The notes beneath the pieces are model-generated. The model was not told the DNA's origin. It saw nothing but the letters and a program-made list of their open reading frames with translations, and searched no databases. The position numbers were made by a program, and so were the translations under genes. Shown in pieces: positions 54,787 through 64,000 of a DNA stretch of 64,000 nt. Origin of the DNA: Pycnopodia helianthoides (lineage: Eukaryota; Echinodermata; Asteroidea; Forcipulatida; Asteriidae); the NCBI GenBank assembly GCA_032158295.1, contig CM063251.1:17237425-17301424 (forward strand), given 5' to 3'. The number at the start of each line of letters is the position of its first letter. Within the stretch, counting starts at the first letter, position 1.

Positions 54787-57700
54787 GTACGTGGCAAAAT
54801 TTACTCCTCGATAAATCTCTGTCTTTCAATGTTTTACTCTCTTTTTTTCTTTCTCATAAAATGATAATTGGCATGAAGCATGGTTTTGTATGACAAGTAT
54901 TGATTTTGATGCATTATGCATTTTATCTGATTATGATGAGTGCAGGCTCTGGAAGATTTTTTTTAGCTCGTGTGATTGTCAAAACATTGTAGATTTTCAC
55001 ATTTTTAATGTCCCCCCAAAAAGTGACAGACAAAAATATGAATAATATGTATGATATTTCAGTGTCTTCACTTGTTTGTGAAACTTTTTTCTTGTTACAT
55101 TTCCATTTCCATAGAACTGTAATCTGTAATCAGATTAATCAGTTCATTATTTTGTTGTCTGATTTTAATAAAACAATTTTATATTGTAATTTATTAATTT
55201 TATCTTTGAAACTCCCACTTAAAAAATTGGGGACAGTTGATCTACATGTTCTAAAGAGAACAGAAAACACAAGTCTCTCTTCGTAAGCAATTACAATTTG
55301 ATGCAGTGATGTTTTAGGTGGTTGACTTTCAAATTGCATTGTTTGTTTGTTTTTAAACTACAATTATTTTGACATCAGATCAATAAGGCTTTGAGCAACT
55401 ACCGCAAAGAAACCGGGCCAAAATGAAAACTACTTCAGGGGAAAATACACACAATTTTTACTTGAGAAAATAGAATTAGCTGTTTTGCAAACTGCTTACC
55501 AACCAAAATGACCTATGATATAAATGCAAAAAAAAATGGTTGGTGGCCTGAACCAAGCGGAGTCTTTCTCAAAGGCTAAATGACAACACAACACAACATA
55601 CATAAACAGGTATACTACTAGTAGTATGCCCTGTAGTCTCCTGACGATGACTAGAGCAGGCTAGTCGAAACGTTGAGACCAATTAAGAACTCACTCCGTG
55701 GCAGTGAAGTTAATAATGAGAAGTCCCCTCGATCCACTAAGCGAAAGTAGTAGTCCCGGCCGATTTCCTACCTCCCGCCCAGGTATAAGAGTTAATAAGC
55801 AGGACAGTTCTTGTAAGAACTAAGTAGTCTCTCGAGTTCCGAAATCTACTCCGCGGCAGTAGAATGAATAGCAAGACAAGTTCTCAAAGAACAACATCTA
55901 CAGGGCATAGTAGATACATACACATTGTGTGACCGCAAACTGAATACATTGGTACCTCACCAGGCAATGCCTCAAATCCCATAAAGGTATATACTGGTGT
56001 AACAATTCTAAATAAACAGTTGAAGCCCATGTACAACACTGGTATTTGTCAAAGACCAGTATCCGCACTTTATGTGACCCAACATTCATGACATTATACA
56101 TGAGATAAAAAAACCTTTGAAAAGTTAGGCTCAATCGGTTATTGGAGTACGTCATGAGAAAATGGTGAGCAAAAACCTTGTATGTTTGCACTGTTTTAGC
56201 ATCTAGAGCTATAACATTGAAATGTGGCACAATCAATATTCTCTGAAATATCTTGTTAAAAGAAGGTGCACAACATTGGTAAGATTGAAAATGTAAATGT
56301 TGAGAGATTTTCACATAATTTACATGGTATAAAGATGGTCATAGTGAAAAACTTCCTTTGAAATATTTTTGCTTGAATTGCTTTAGTTTTTGAGAAATAA
56401 GTAAAACAATTAGTTTTGGTCTCGCAAGTCCAAAACCTGATGTTTGTAAACAAAGAAAACATATGAATTTATGTGAATTATTTTCTTCTGAAATGAAGTC
56501 ATATTCGGAGGAAACTGTATCAGAAAACCCCCCAAATCACAACAGCTGTTTTTGGTTGTTACAACCCAAATTAAGGACGATGTGTTTACATGCTGAAAAT
56601 TGTGCATAGTTTTTCACTAATTTCTCCTGACTCACACAACGGATTAAGCCCAAGTTTTCACAGGTTTGTTATTTCATGTATATTTACATTATTTGGTTTT
56701 ACCCTCTCACTGAAGTGTGTAAAGTAGTGTATACTTGGTACTTCCCGAGTTCTGTGAACAAAATCCACAGGCATATTACTCGGGTGGGATTCGAACCCAC
56801 AACCTTTAGGATAACTGCCTCAGCTACCAGGCAATCTCGGTGGTCTAGTCGTAAGACATCTGCTCTAGAATGGCAAAGGTGCAAATTTAGCATCTATTCG
56901 TGTGTATCGGTTGATCACATAAACTATGAACACTGTCTGCGACTATTTTTGTTACAATGTTTTGATATTTTAGGCAAAATAAAATTTTTAAAATGTTTAG
57001 CGTCCTGCCTTTTTTTTTTTAAAGGAGGAGGCAGGCCTTTTTTTTCAAGACAAACGGCGGGAATATTTTTCAAGATGGTTGCCAGCTATTTTCTGTGTGT
57101 TTTTTCGGTGTGCTCGGTTAAAAAAGTACGATGTAATGTATTCTAGAATTGACTTTTTTTTCATCAGAGATCGTAAAAATTTATCCTTCAAAAAAGGAGG
57201 CGGCCTCTTAATAAGAGGAAGCGGGCGGGGACGCTAAACATGTTTTTTTATTTATTTGGCCTTAGATGAATGAAGACATGAGCAACGACTCCTCGTACGA
57301 TCCCGCTATGACAAAATCAACCACAGAAGAAAGCGTTGCCGATGGAGACACAGCGACGGTACCCTGCGTCTATTTCCAGTGTCCTTTTGGATGCAGCGCC
57401 ATCTACCCGAAGGCATCCATTGATGATCACATGATGATACATTTTAAGAAAGTAGGTGCTGGGAACGAGCTTTAATAAATGCAAACACAACATTGTGGAT
57501 TTCTAAATGTACAGCGCTTTTTGGTGTCTATGTGACATGGAAAGCATTTTTTAAACAACTAATATTACTATTACTAACAATGCCCTCCCCCCAAAAAGAA
57601 ATATAGTAATAATAACAATGAAACAATTTGTTTCTTTACTTAGTAATTTGTCAATACCTTGTATTACCCAAGGAATGTACTTACTTAATTACTCTGTCTT

Positions 57701-60700
57701 AAAGGGGCACTGTCGTCGTGATCCACAGCGAGTCTGCGGCCAGACATTAAATTCTGAACTCCCACCCAGTTACTGCACACACACGCTCGCGATAACAATG
57801 ACCGCGCCCTTTAAAGCTTTTTGTTTGTGATGTGACGGTCAGCATGTGTGCGTGTAGTCACTGGGTGAGCGTTCATGTTTCCATGCCCAGCCACAAGCAG
57901 ACTATGATCGCCACGACAGTGCCCCTTTAAAGGGTAATTACACCATTGGTAATTAATTGCTGTATTTTTTCGAGAAAATTTGGATTTGTGGGGGTAGGAT
58001 TTAATATGAAATATGGTACCCGTTTAAACTTGTCAGTCTGCAACTAGTGAGAAAAAATGAAAGCAAATTGTGACGATTTTAAAACTGTTAGACAGATCTT
58101 GTTGTAGAGAATCTCACACGTTCAAACGATGGTCCACGCTTCAACGACCATTGCTTCAAAATGGTACACAATTGCATTTATCTTTAAAGTGAAACAACAC
58201 CTGGCAAAACGATTTCACTTGATACTATGGGAATAATATGTACTTTCAGTCAACTAAGCTATGTTGTAGTAACTTGGAAGTACTTTGTTTTATAATGTCT
58301 GCAAATGATGTAATCTATCTTTAATTTTAAGCAGGTATAAACAATTGACAAAATTGTACACTGTAAACAGGTCAGTGGAACAGTGTCTCTTGTTAAATAC
58401 CACCCCACAAATCCACATTTTCTAATTTAAAAATTAAGCAATTACCGATGATGTAATTTCCCTTTAAGATAAAGTATTTAAGTTAATGCATTCCTTGGTA
58501 ATACAAAATAATGCTAAATTAATACATACATAAATAAACGAATAAACCATTGCACAGTAGATGTCACTTTGACAGGTTATAGCTCTTACATAGTACAGCT
58601 GAATAAAAACATAAAGGCAGCAATTGGTAATGCAACCGCATATGTACATGAAGTTGCTCTATGCCAGACAACTGATCTTTCAAATTTATTTTGTTTTAAA
58701 GCAACCCTCAGCAGGGAACCAGTCAAAACCAATAGGCTTTCGGCTGGTAACCAGCATCTGCCACTAGCAAGCGTTTCAGTGCTCAAAAGATGTGTGTGCT
58801 CAACTCAACCACTTAATGATGGATTTTGAAGAGGCAAAATAGAAAAACAAATCTGCCAAATTTTTGTTTATATATGTTTTTTTTTAAATGCTGGCCTAGC
58901 CTTAAAGGCCCTGTACACTAGTGGTAAGATCGAAAAACACAATGTTCACAGATTCACACATAACTTACATGATTTAAAGTAAGTAATGGTAGAAAGGGTT
59001 CCTTAAAATATTCCTGCCTAAAATGCTATCGTTTCTGAGAAACGAGTAAAACAATAGTAATCATTAATTTGAAAAAACAGAAAACATAAGATCTCTTTTC
59101 ACCATTTTCTCGTGACCTCGATGACCAATTGAGCTCAAACTTTCACAGGTTTGTTTGTTCATGCATATGTTTAATCACACAAAAAATGTGGACACTGATT
59201 TTGAGCTGTTACCAAAAGTGTACAATACCTTTAATAGGCCTGTTTATTTTATTCTTTATTTTTTTAGGGGGGGGGGCGAGTTTAATTAATGAGAAAGTGC
59301 CTGCACGTCACTGATGTGGATAACTAGATGTAATTTGTATGCAGACTGTTTCCTTTTCCTTGCCGCAGGGAGTGATGTGGTAAATAAACTAAGTTAATCC
59401 GACATGTCAGTTTGACCTTATTGGCTCACTGATTGGAAAAGAGACGAGGTGTGGGCGGGGGGGTTATACTTACAGTCATCTTAAAGACAAGTATGAGATT
59501 GCAATGATACAAATAATTTGGATTAGGCTCAATCTGAAAGCTCACTGATTATAAAGTTCAAAGTTCACACCAGTACCAATCCTCCAGAGAAATATTTCCA
59601 TCTGAAAAGTTCACTGATTGTAAAGTTTATACCAGTACCAATCCTCCAGAGAAATATCCTCTGTCAAATTTAAGAAAATAGCATTTAAAAAAAACAAAAA
59701 ACACTAGGACTATTCCTGTAAAAAAAAAAAATTTAATTCTCGTTACCAAAATAAGCTGGATATGAATGTGCACATATCCCTGGTTGTTTTTAAAATAACC
59801 AATGATGTTATAATATACCACATTTAAATCCAATAAAGCATAAAAAGAGGCATATCACAAAGTACGGCAGCCATTTTGTATATCATTCCCGATCAATGTT
59901 GAATGGATCCCCATCATCATGGAGTAATAGTGACCACTATTTAAGAATTTTTCTCAAACTCTAAATTTAAATTGCAGTATGAGATAACTGGGTTGTAACA
60001 AAAAGCTGTTGTTTTTGCTTTACTATAACTCATATTACTATGGTTTTACTACTGTGTGACGAGCATTGTATACTCTGTGCTTTCTAGAGTACTGTGGGGG
60101 AGAAAAATCCACAGGCTGCTCAGGTGGGATTTGAACCCACAACCCCCTGCATTCTAGAGCTGATGTCTTTAACCACTAGGGTCCCAAGTGACAAAGACAA
60201 AATTATATATAATTTTGTCGGCTCAGGACTATAAGGTTATAAAATTGGTTTTGCATATTTTGGAGCTCCTGGTAAATGAAGTTTATGGATCAAGAGTGGC
60301 CTCCAAAAATTATTGTGGTAAAACGAAACATTCAGTTTTTAAGAAAAAAATCACTTGTGAACTTTTGATTTATTTTGTTTGACTTATTCGCATTTTTCAC
60401 TTTTGATTTTACATTGACTTCTGTAGCTGTACTTAATGCGTATAGCTTAGATAGCGCAATACACAGAGTTAAAACAGCGCAATACGCAGAGTGTGATATG
60501 AGCCGTGCAACATAGGTTTATAGCACACTCTATATCATAATATAGGACTCTTATTTTTATCAATATAGGACTCCTATATTAAATTTGGGAGCGGCGCGCG
60601 TCGCAGCAGTAAATGCATGGCAAAATAAAGTATGACACAGGGTGCGTGTTCTACCAATCAAATGACAAGGGTCTTTGTGTGAGGTATGTAAAACTCACTA

Positions 60701-63375
60701 TGTTGATTAACATTAAGCCCTATGTAATTTTATACAGATGCTTATGTACAGACCTCTGGAGGCTTCAGTGCTGATGATTCATTCATTGAACAGAAACAAA
60801 GAGAGGCTTCATACCTGTCTACAGATTCTGTGCAAGTAAAATATCATTGTTTATATTAACATTTTCTTAATTATCATTATCTGTTAATTTTTCCTTTGTT
60901 CTTGCTTTTGTCTTTTTGTTTTGCTTACTGGCCAGCAGGGAAGACCAGATTTCATGCAAAATGCTCTTTTATGCAAGTTAAATGCGAGTAAGGTCGTATC
61001 CGAGTAAGTGGCTATAGCTACGGCTACGACTGTTCCTAAGGGTGTTGCTAAGGACAGAGCATACTTTAACGCATAATAACGCTGAAATCTAGCCATAGCC
61101 GTAGCTGTAGCCACCAATTCACACAAGGCCTTAATATACCAATACAGAACAGCAGGTTATAGAGGCAGACTGGGAAAAAAAAAGTCTGGATTCGGATGGA
61201 AGTCTTAAATGTCTCATCCGGACTCTTGTAAAATTCGACCAGTTTTTGTTATTTATGTGCAGGTACCTTGACAACGTGAGCAGCAGTCCAAGTGATGAGA
61301 GGTATCGTAAGATCTCTGAGCACAATAAAGCTTTCCAAGACAAAGTGGCTCTCATCGAGGGAGCAAAGGACTTCCTTCAGGCGGTCGGATTTATGCCTGA
61401 GAGACTGCCATATTTAGGTATTGTATAAGGGGTAGCTACACAACCACATATTTAGCTTTTGTAAAAAAACTCTTAAAGGAACATTACAGAATTGGTAAGA
61501 ACAAATATACTTTTTGATCACAGATTTACATAAAACTTACACGGTCTAATGATGATGGTAGTAGAAAACATCCCTTGAAATATTTCTGTCTGAAATGCCA
61601 TATTTGATGAGAAATGAATAAACTAATTTTCCGATTGGAGTAAATCGCTCAGTGAGCGTTTTATTCATTTGTTGAATCTATATGATTTCATGCAAATGTG
61701 TAATCGGTTTTTCACTATTTTCTCGTGACCCAGATGGCTGATCGATCTCAAACTTCTACAGGTTTGTCAGTTTATGTATATGATGGATTACATAAAGTGC
61801 TTACACTGCCAGCAACTGTTTTGTTAGCAAAAACCAATTCTGTAATGTTCCTTTAAGTTAAAGTGACCTATGAGTGAACATCATTATTTAGATATTGTAA
61901 AATAGACAATGTCACCTCGTTTACAAAAGAGTGACCTTGTGCATTCTTTTGTTCTCTATGGTCACCACCAGCTGACAGATGCAACCGTACTGTGCGTCTG
62001 CAGCGAATAACGCACTTTGAGTGCATGAGGTGTGATAAAATGAATTGTTAAGAGATTTAAGTTTTTAAGAAAAAAAAAAGTGTTCGGCAAGGACGTACAC
62101 AAATTTTCAAAAGAAAATTAATATGAAGAAGTTTATTAAAAAAAACACACAAAAAAAACAAAAAAAACAAGAGGTGTTCCGAGCGTTGCTCCGAACACCT
62201 AATTATTCTCATCTTGACAGTTAAAGAGTAAATAGTATTTATTTTATCTTCAGACACCGAGCTGCCCTTCCTAGTAATGAGTGCCGAGCAGGCCTCGGAC
62301 ACTACTCAGATTAAATCGGCTCGTCAAGTATTACTCAATACTCAACCTGCCAAGGCTACCCTACACCAGGACGTCAGAGTTTACTACCCATCCACTAAGG
62401 CAGAAGAGTTCCACTTCTCCGAAGATTTTTATGACCTCCCGTCAGGGTAAACTATGAGTTCAAAATGTTGCCATACTTTAAGTTTGCTTTCTTAAAGGTA
62501 TTGTACAGGATTGATAGAGATGACATAATAGTCGCAGACAGTGTTCATGTTTCGTTCGATCAACCACATACATGAAAAAACAGACCTGTGAAAATTTGGG
62601 CTTAATACGTTGTGTGAGTCGGGAGAATTACAAATAGTGGAAAACCATGCACAATTTTCAACATGTAAACACATTTCCTTGATTTTGGTTGTAACAACCA
62701 AAATCAGCTATTGTGTTTTTTAAGTTTTCAGAGACAGTTTTCTTGAATATGACTTCATTTTAGAGGGAGGAAATATTTGACAGAAAAAATTTGGTTGACG
62801 AAAAATTCCTCCTTGGAATGTACCGGTATACAGACCAATTTATTGTTGACAACCCAATGATATCATGTTTCAAATTTCGCCCTGAAAGAGTATCACATAC
62901 AATGGCGTTTAGAGACTTGTCATTTTCTTTCCACTTTAAAAAAGGACTCTATCTGTTGAATATTGAGTACCTCAACAAACTAAATTTGACTATAGAATTA
63001 GCCCCTCTTTAAAATTAAACCAGCAACCAATCTTGGACCAAGAAAAAAGAACCTTAATCAGGGACTTTGGGATGTTTGGTGGCAGCAGACGGGGGACCGC
63101 GTTATTTCCATCATTTGCGTAGTTCTGAGCGTGCACACGCTTCCGAGAACAATAGATTTACCTGGTGAGTCCGCTGCCACCTAGTGTCCCAAAGAAGTCA
63201 CCCACTGAGTCCAAGCCAGTGTAGTGACGGAAATCTAAAGAGCTTATAGTAATCCACAACGTTTGTCTCTCTGCTCGTTACAGATCGCAAGATGATCCTC
63301 AGAATCCAAATGCTGTAAGACAATACAACTATGCTATTATCCGGATAAGATTTCCGGATGGAGTGCTGTTACAAG
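54718..63375 (+). CDS. UBXN6-like paralogue, 6 exons in window, 3' end outside
   Basis: Second PUB/UBX p97-cofactor gene. Exons: 54718-54786, 57266-57451, 60738-60835, 61263-61417, 62254-62446, 63284-63375; the rest of the UBX domain must lie beyond 64000. 793 nt, 264 residues so far. Introns fall at the same places and phases as UBXN6 exons 4-8 (98- and 155-bp exons have identical sizes), so it arose by DNA duplication. PUB core about 54 percent identical to the first copy. Differences: the N-terminal segment and VIM helix (UBXN6 exons 1-3) are replaced by a short acidic exon starting MAMHDDEVIHRA; the charged linker before UBX is 22 residues shorter. An in-frame TGA precedes the ATG by 12 bases. 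Start is inferred from phase and open frame; alternative upstream exons cannot be excluded. Frames are intact, so not a pseudogene on this evidence. Confidence 0.85.
55530..55610 (-). mobile_element. Penelope-like 3' tail fragment
   Basis: Short diverged copy of the tail seen at 8.77 and 24.84 kb (GGAGTCTTTCTCAAAGGC, TAAATGACAA). Confidence 0.55.
55613..55916 (+). mobile_element. about 300-bp element with hammerhead-like motif
   Basis: Inverted ends TAGTATGCCCTGTAG (55622-55636) / CTACAGGGCATAGTA (55898-55912). Inside, the hammerhead-like motif follows the left end directly, and two imperfect direct repeats (CTCCGTGGCAGTGAAG near 55690, CTCCGCGGCAGTAGAATG near 55850) occur. No open frame. 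Could be a retrozyme-like or Penelope-related non-autonomous element; unproven. Confidence 0.6.
55636..55680 (+). ncRNA. hammerhead ribozyme-like motif
   Basis: Order on the plus strand: GTCTC (stem I, 55636-55640), CTGACGA (CUGANGA core, 55641-55647), one T, GACTAG/CTAGTC (6-bp stem II, 55649-55654 and 55661-55666), GAAA (55667-55670), CGTT (minimal stem III and NUH cleavage site), GAGAC (closing stem I, 55675-55679). Very short stem III is known in ribozymes of Penelope-like elements, which act as dimers. Oddity: the extra T before stem II. Activity not shown. Confidence 0.5.
56757..56885. mobile_element. tRNA-derived SINE pieces
   Basis: Minus-strand B-box-like GTGGGTTCGAATCCCACC (56785-56802) next to a plus-strand A-box-like GGTGGTCTAGTCGTAAGAC (56839). 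Two heads in opposite sense, probably two insertions. Confidence 0.5.
57266..57451 (+). CDS. UBXN6-like zinc-knuckle exon
   Basis: Residues 24-85. CVYFQCPFGCSAIYPKASID followed by DHMMIH: Cys62, Cys66, His78, His82, the spacing seen in UBXN6 exon 4 with His replacing the last Cys. Phase 0 both sides. Its first codon is also ATG. Confidence 0.88.
57699..57930. mobile_element. TTAA-flanked palindromic MITE family D, copy 2
   Basis: Ends AAAGGGGCACTGTCGT / ACGACAGTGCCCCTTT between TTAA sites; arms with CCCAGTTACTGCA / CACTGGGTGAG. Confidence 0.82.
57927..58467. mobile_element. TTAA-flanked MITE family E
   Basis: 541 bp; ends AGGGTAATTACACCATTGGT / ACCGATGATGTAATTTCCC-type. Shares its left TTAA with the family-D copy just upstream. 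Confidence 0.78.
58902..59234. mobile_element. TTAA-flanked MITE family F
   Basis: 333 bp between TTAA sites with imperfect ends AGGCCCTGTACACTAGTGGT / ACCAAAAGTGTACAATACCT. Internal CGTGACCTCGATGACCAATT block is shared in pattern with families A and B. Confidence 0.78.
59530..59665. repeat. tandem duplication, about 60-70 bp twice
   Basis: TCACTGATTATAAAGTTCA ... ACCAGTACCAATCCTCCAGA occurs twice in a row. Confidence 0.85.
60110..60185 (-). mobile_element. tRNA-derived SINE head
   Basis: Minus strand: CTAGTGGTTAAAGACATC then TGTGGGTTCAAATCCCACC. A and B boxes with tRNA spacing, no closed cloverleaf. Confidence 0.6.
60738..60835 (+). CDS. UBXN6-like exon, start of PUB
   Basis: Residues 86-118: PLEASVLMIHSLNRNKERLH, aligned without gaps to UBXN6 exon 5 and of the same length. 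Confidence 0.9.
60985..61130. mobile_element. palindromic MITE-like element
   Basis: Arms AAGTGGCTATAGCTACGGCTA / TAGCCATAGCCGTAGCTGTAGCCAC. About 145 bp, 130 bp upstream of the PUB-core exon of the second UBXN6 gene. Confidence 0.75.
61263..61417 (+). CDS. UBXN6-like exon, PUB core
   Basis: Residues 118-169: KYLDNVSSSPSDERYRKI, NKAFQDKVALIEGAKDFLQA, VGF. Same length and phases as UBXN6 exon 6. Confidence 0.94.
61472..61857 (+). mobile_element. TTAA-flanked MITE family A, copy 5
   Basis: Full length, TTAA flanks, in the second UBXN6 gene 55 bases after the donor of the PUB-core exon. Confidence 0.88.
62172..62200 (-). repeat. single hairpin of the AGGTGTTCGG family
   Basis: Minus strand AGGTGTTCGGAGC, loop, GCTCGGAACACCT, followed by the same T-rich spacer as in the array at 28.7 kb. 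Confidence 0.8.
62254..62446 (+). CDS. UBXN6-like exon, linker
   Basis: Residues 170-234: DTELPFLVMSAEQA, AKATLHQDVRVYYPS, FHFSEDFYDLPSG. 27 bp shorter at its 3' end than UBXN6 exon 7. Confidence 0.92.
62490..63030. repeat. diverged MITE-like repeats
   Basis: 62497-62800 resembles, in inverse sense, 56570-56690 (GTGAAAATTTGGGCTTAA, TGCACAATTTTCA, GTAAACACA, GGTTGTAACAACC). Element limits unclear. Confidence 0.45.
63284..63375 (+). CDS. UBXN6-like exon, start of UBX
   Basis: Residues 234-264: SQDDPQNPNAVRQYNYAIIR then IRFPDGVLLQG. 39 bp shorter at its 5' end than UBXN6 exon 8, so the Arg/Glu-rich helix is gone. Confidence 0.9.
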
Positions 63376-63394
63376 GTATAATCTTAAAAAATTC

Positions 63395-63565
63395 GAATTA
63401 GCTGTTGCAATCTGCTTACCTACCCAAATGACCTATGGTATAAATGCCCTCAAAATGGTTAGTGGCTCATGTTTGACCCTAACAGAGTCTTTCCTCAAAG
63501 TCTTTTAGAAAAACTCTGCTAGGGTCAAAACGAGAGGCCATTTAACCAATTTTTTTGCAAGGTAT
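63395..63565. mobile_element. Penelope-like tail fragments, head to head
   Basis: TTTGACCCTAACAGAGTCTTTCC, then AAAACTCTGCTAGGGTCAAAAC in inverse sense 30 bases later: two opposed copies of the tail's conserved core. Just downstream of the last exon in the window. Confidence 0.6.
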
Positions 63566-64000
63566 AATCTCAACAAACTATCCTAAGTAGTCTTGCTTGG
63601 GAAACTTACATAATGTCTAAATTAAAAGTGATATTCTGAAGCTTTGCATGGTGTAGATAATAATAAGTAACTAGTCTACGATACTTAAAAAATGTCAGAT
63701 GTCTTACCAGCTTTGGAGTTTTGCGAGTCTAGTGTCTAGTGTTTTTTATTACGGACGGAGTCAAATGAGGATGTCTTCATCGGACATTCTCGATTTCTCT
63801 GCAATCCTTCACAACTTGCTTTCTTAATTTCTATAATGCACTAACATGGTTTGCCATAAGTGCTTCATATTAACCGCAAAATACCTTAACCCTATAAGCA
63901 CGTCCAACCATTCAAAATGTTTTGTTTGATTCTGACGGACTGATGAGGACTGCAATCGAAACTGATTACGCTTTACACCAAATCAGGCCATACCACATGA

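Noticed and set aside
54718..63375. Second UBXN6 copy as a processed retrogene or pseudogene
   Set aside because: It has introns at the ancestral positions and intact frames in every exon seen.

Overview
The window looks like nuclear DNA of a marine invertebrate deuterostome, most likely an echinoderm. This rests on AT-rich, intron-rich eukaryotic gene structure, animal-type proteins, and dense families of short inverted-repeat elements, tRNA-derived SINEs and a Penelope-like element. The species assignment is inference. There is nothing prokaryotic here: no operons, no ribosome binding sites, no rRNA.

Three protein-coding genes can be assembled exon by exon with consistent splice phases. 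(1) On the minus strand, 31206 down to 2206, a 13-exon gene encodes a 562-residue major facilitator superfamily transporter of the SV2/SVOP (synaptic vesicle glycoprotein 2-like) group. (2) On the plus strand, 35442 to 44535, a 10-exon gene encodes a complete 446-residue UBXN6 (UBXD1) orthologue, a p97/VCP cofactor with PUB and UBX domains. (3) On the plus strand, 54718 to beyond the right edge, a second, diverged UBXN6-like gene has six exons in the window. Splice positions and phases match gene 2 from the zinc-finger-like exon onward, so the two UBXN6 genes are an old DNA-level tandem duplication. The second copy has lost the N-terminal p97-binding region and 22 residues of charged linker before the UBX domain. 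Genes 1 and 2 are divergently arranged, with about 4.2 kb between their start codons.

Layout: 1-0.9 kb minisatellite; 2.1-31.3 kb SV2-like gene, whose introns hold several minisatellites, many inverted-repeat (MITE-like) elements, a recent-looking local duplication (20.8-23.7 kb) and a Penelope-like element with an inverted copy of its own 3' end (24.8-26.4 kb); 31.4-35.4 kb intergenic region with a minisatellite and an element nested inside another; 35.4-44.5 kb UBXN6 gene, with a 2-kb array of a 28-bp satellite, including an inverted block, in its last intron; 44.5-54.7 kb intergenic, repeat-rich; 54.7-64 kb second UBXN6-like gene, with a hammerhead-ribozyme-like motif in its first intron.

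The strongest observations are the neofunctionalised-looking UBXN6 paralogue with a conserved putative zinc knuckle, the hammerhead-like motif in a roughly 300-bp element, a hairpin family whose stems differ by compensatory changes, and a large community of small elements all flanked by TTAA. All coordinates were read by eye; no alignment or fold was computed.
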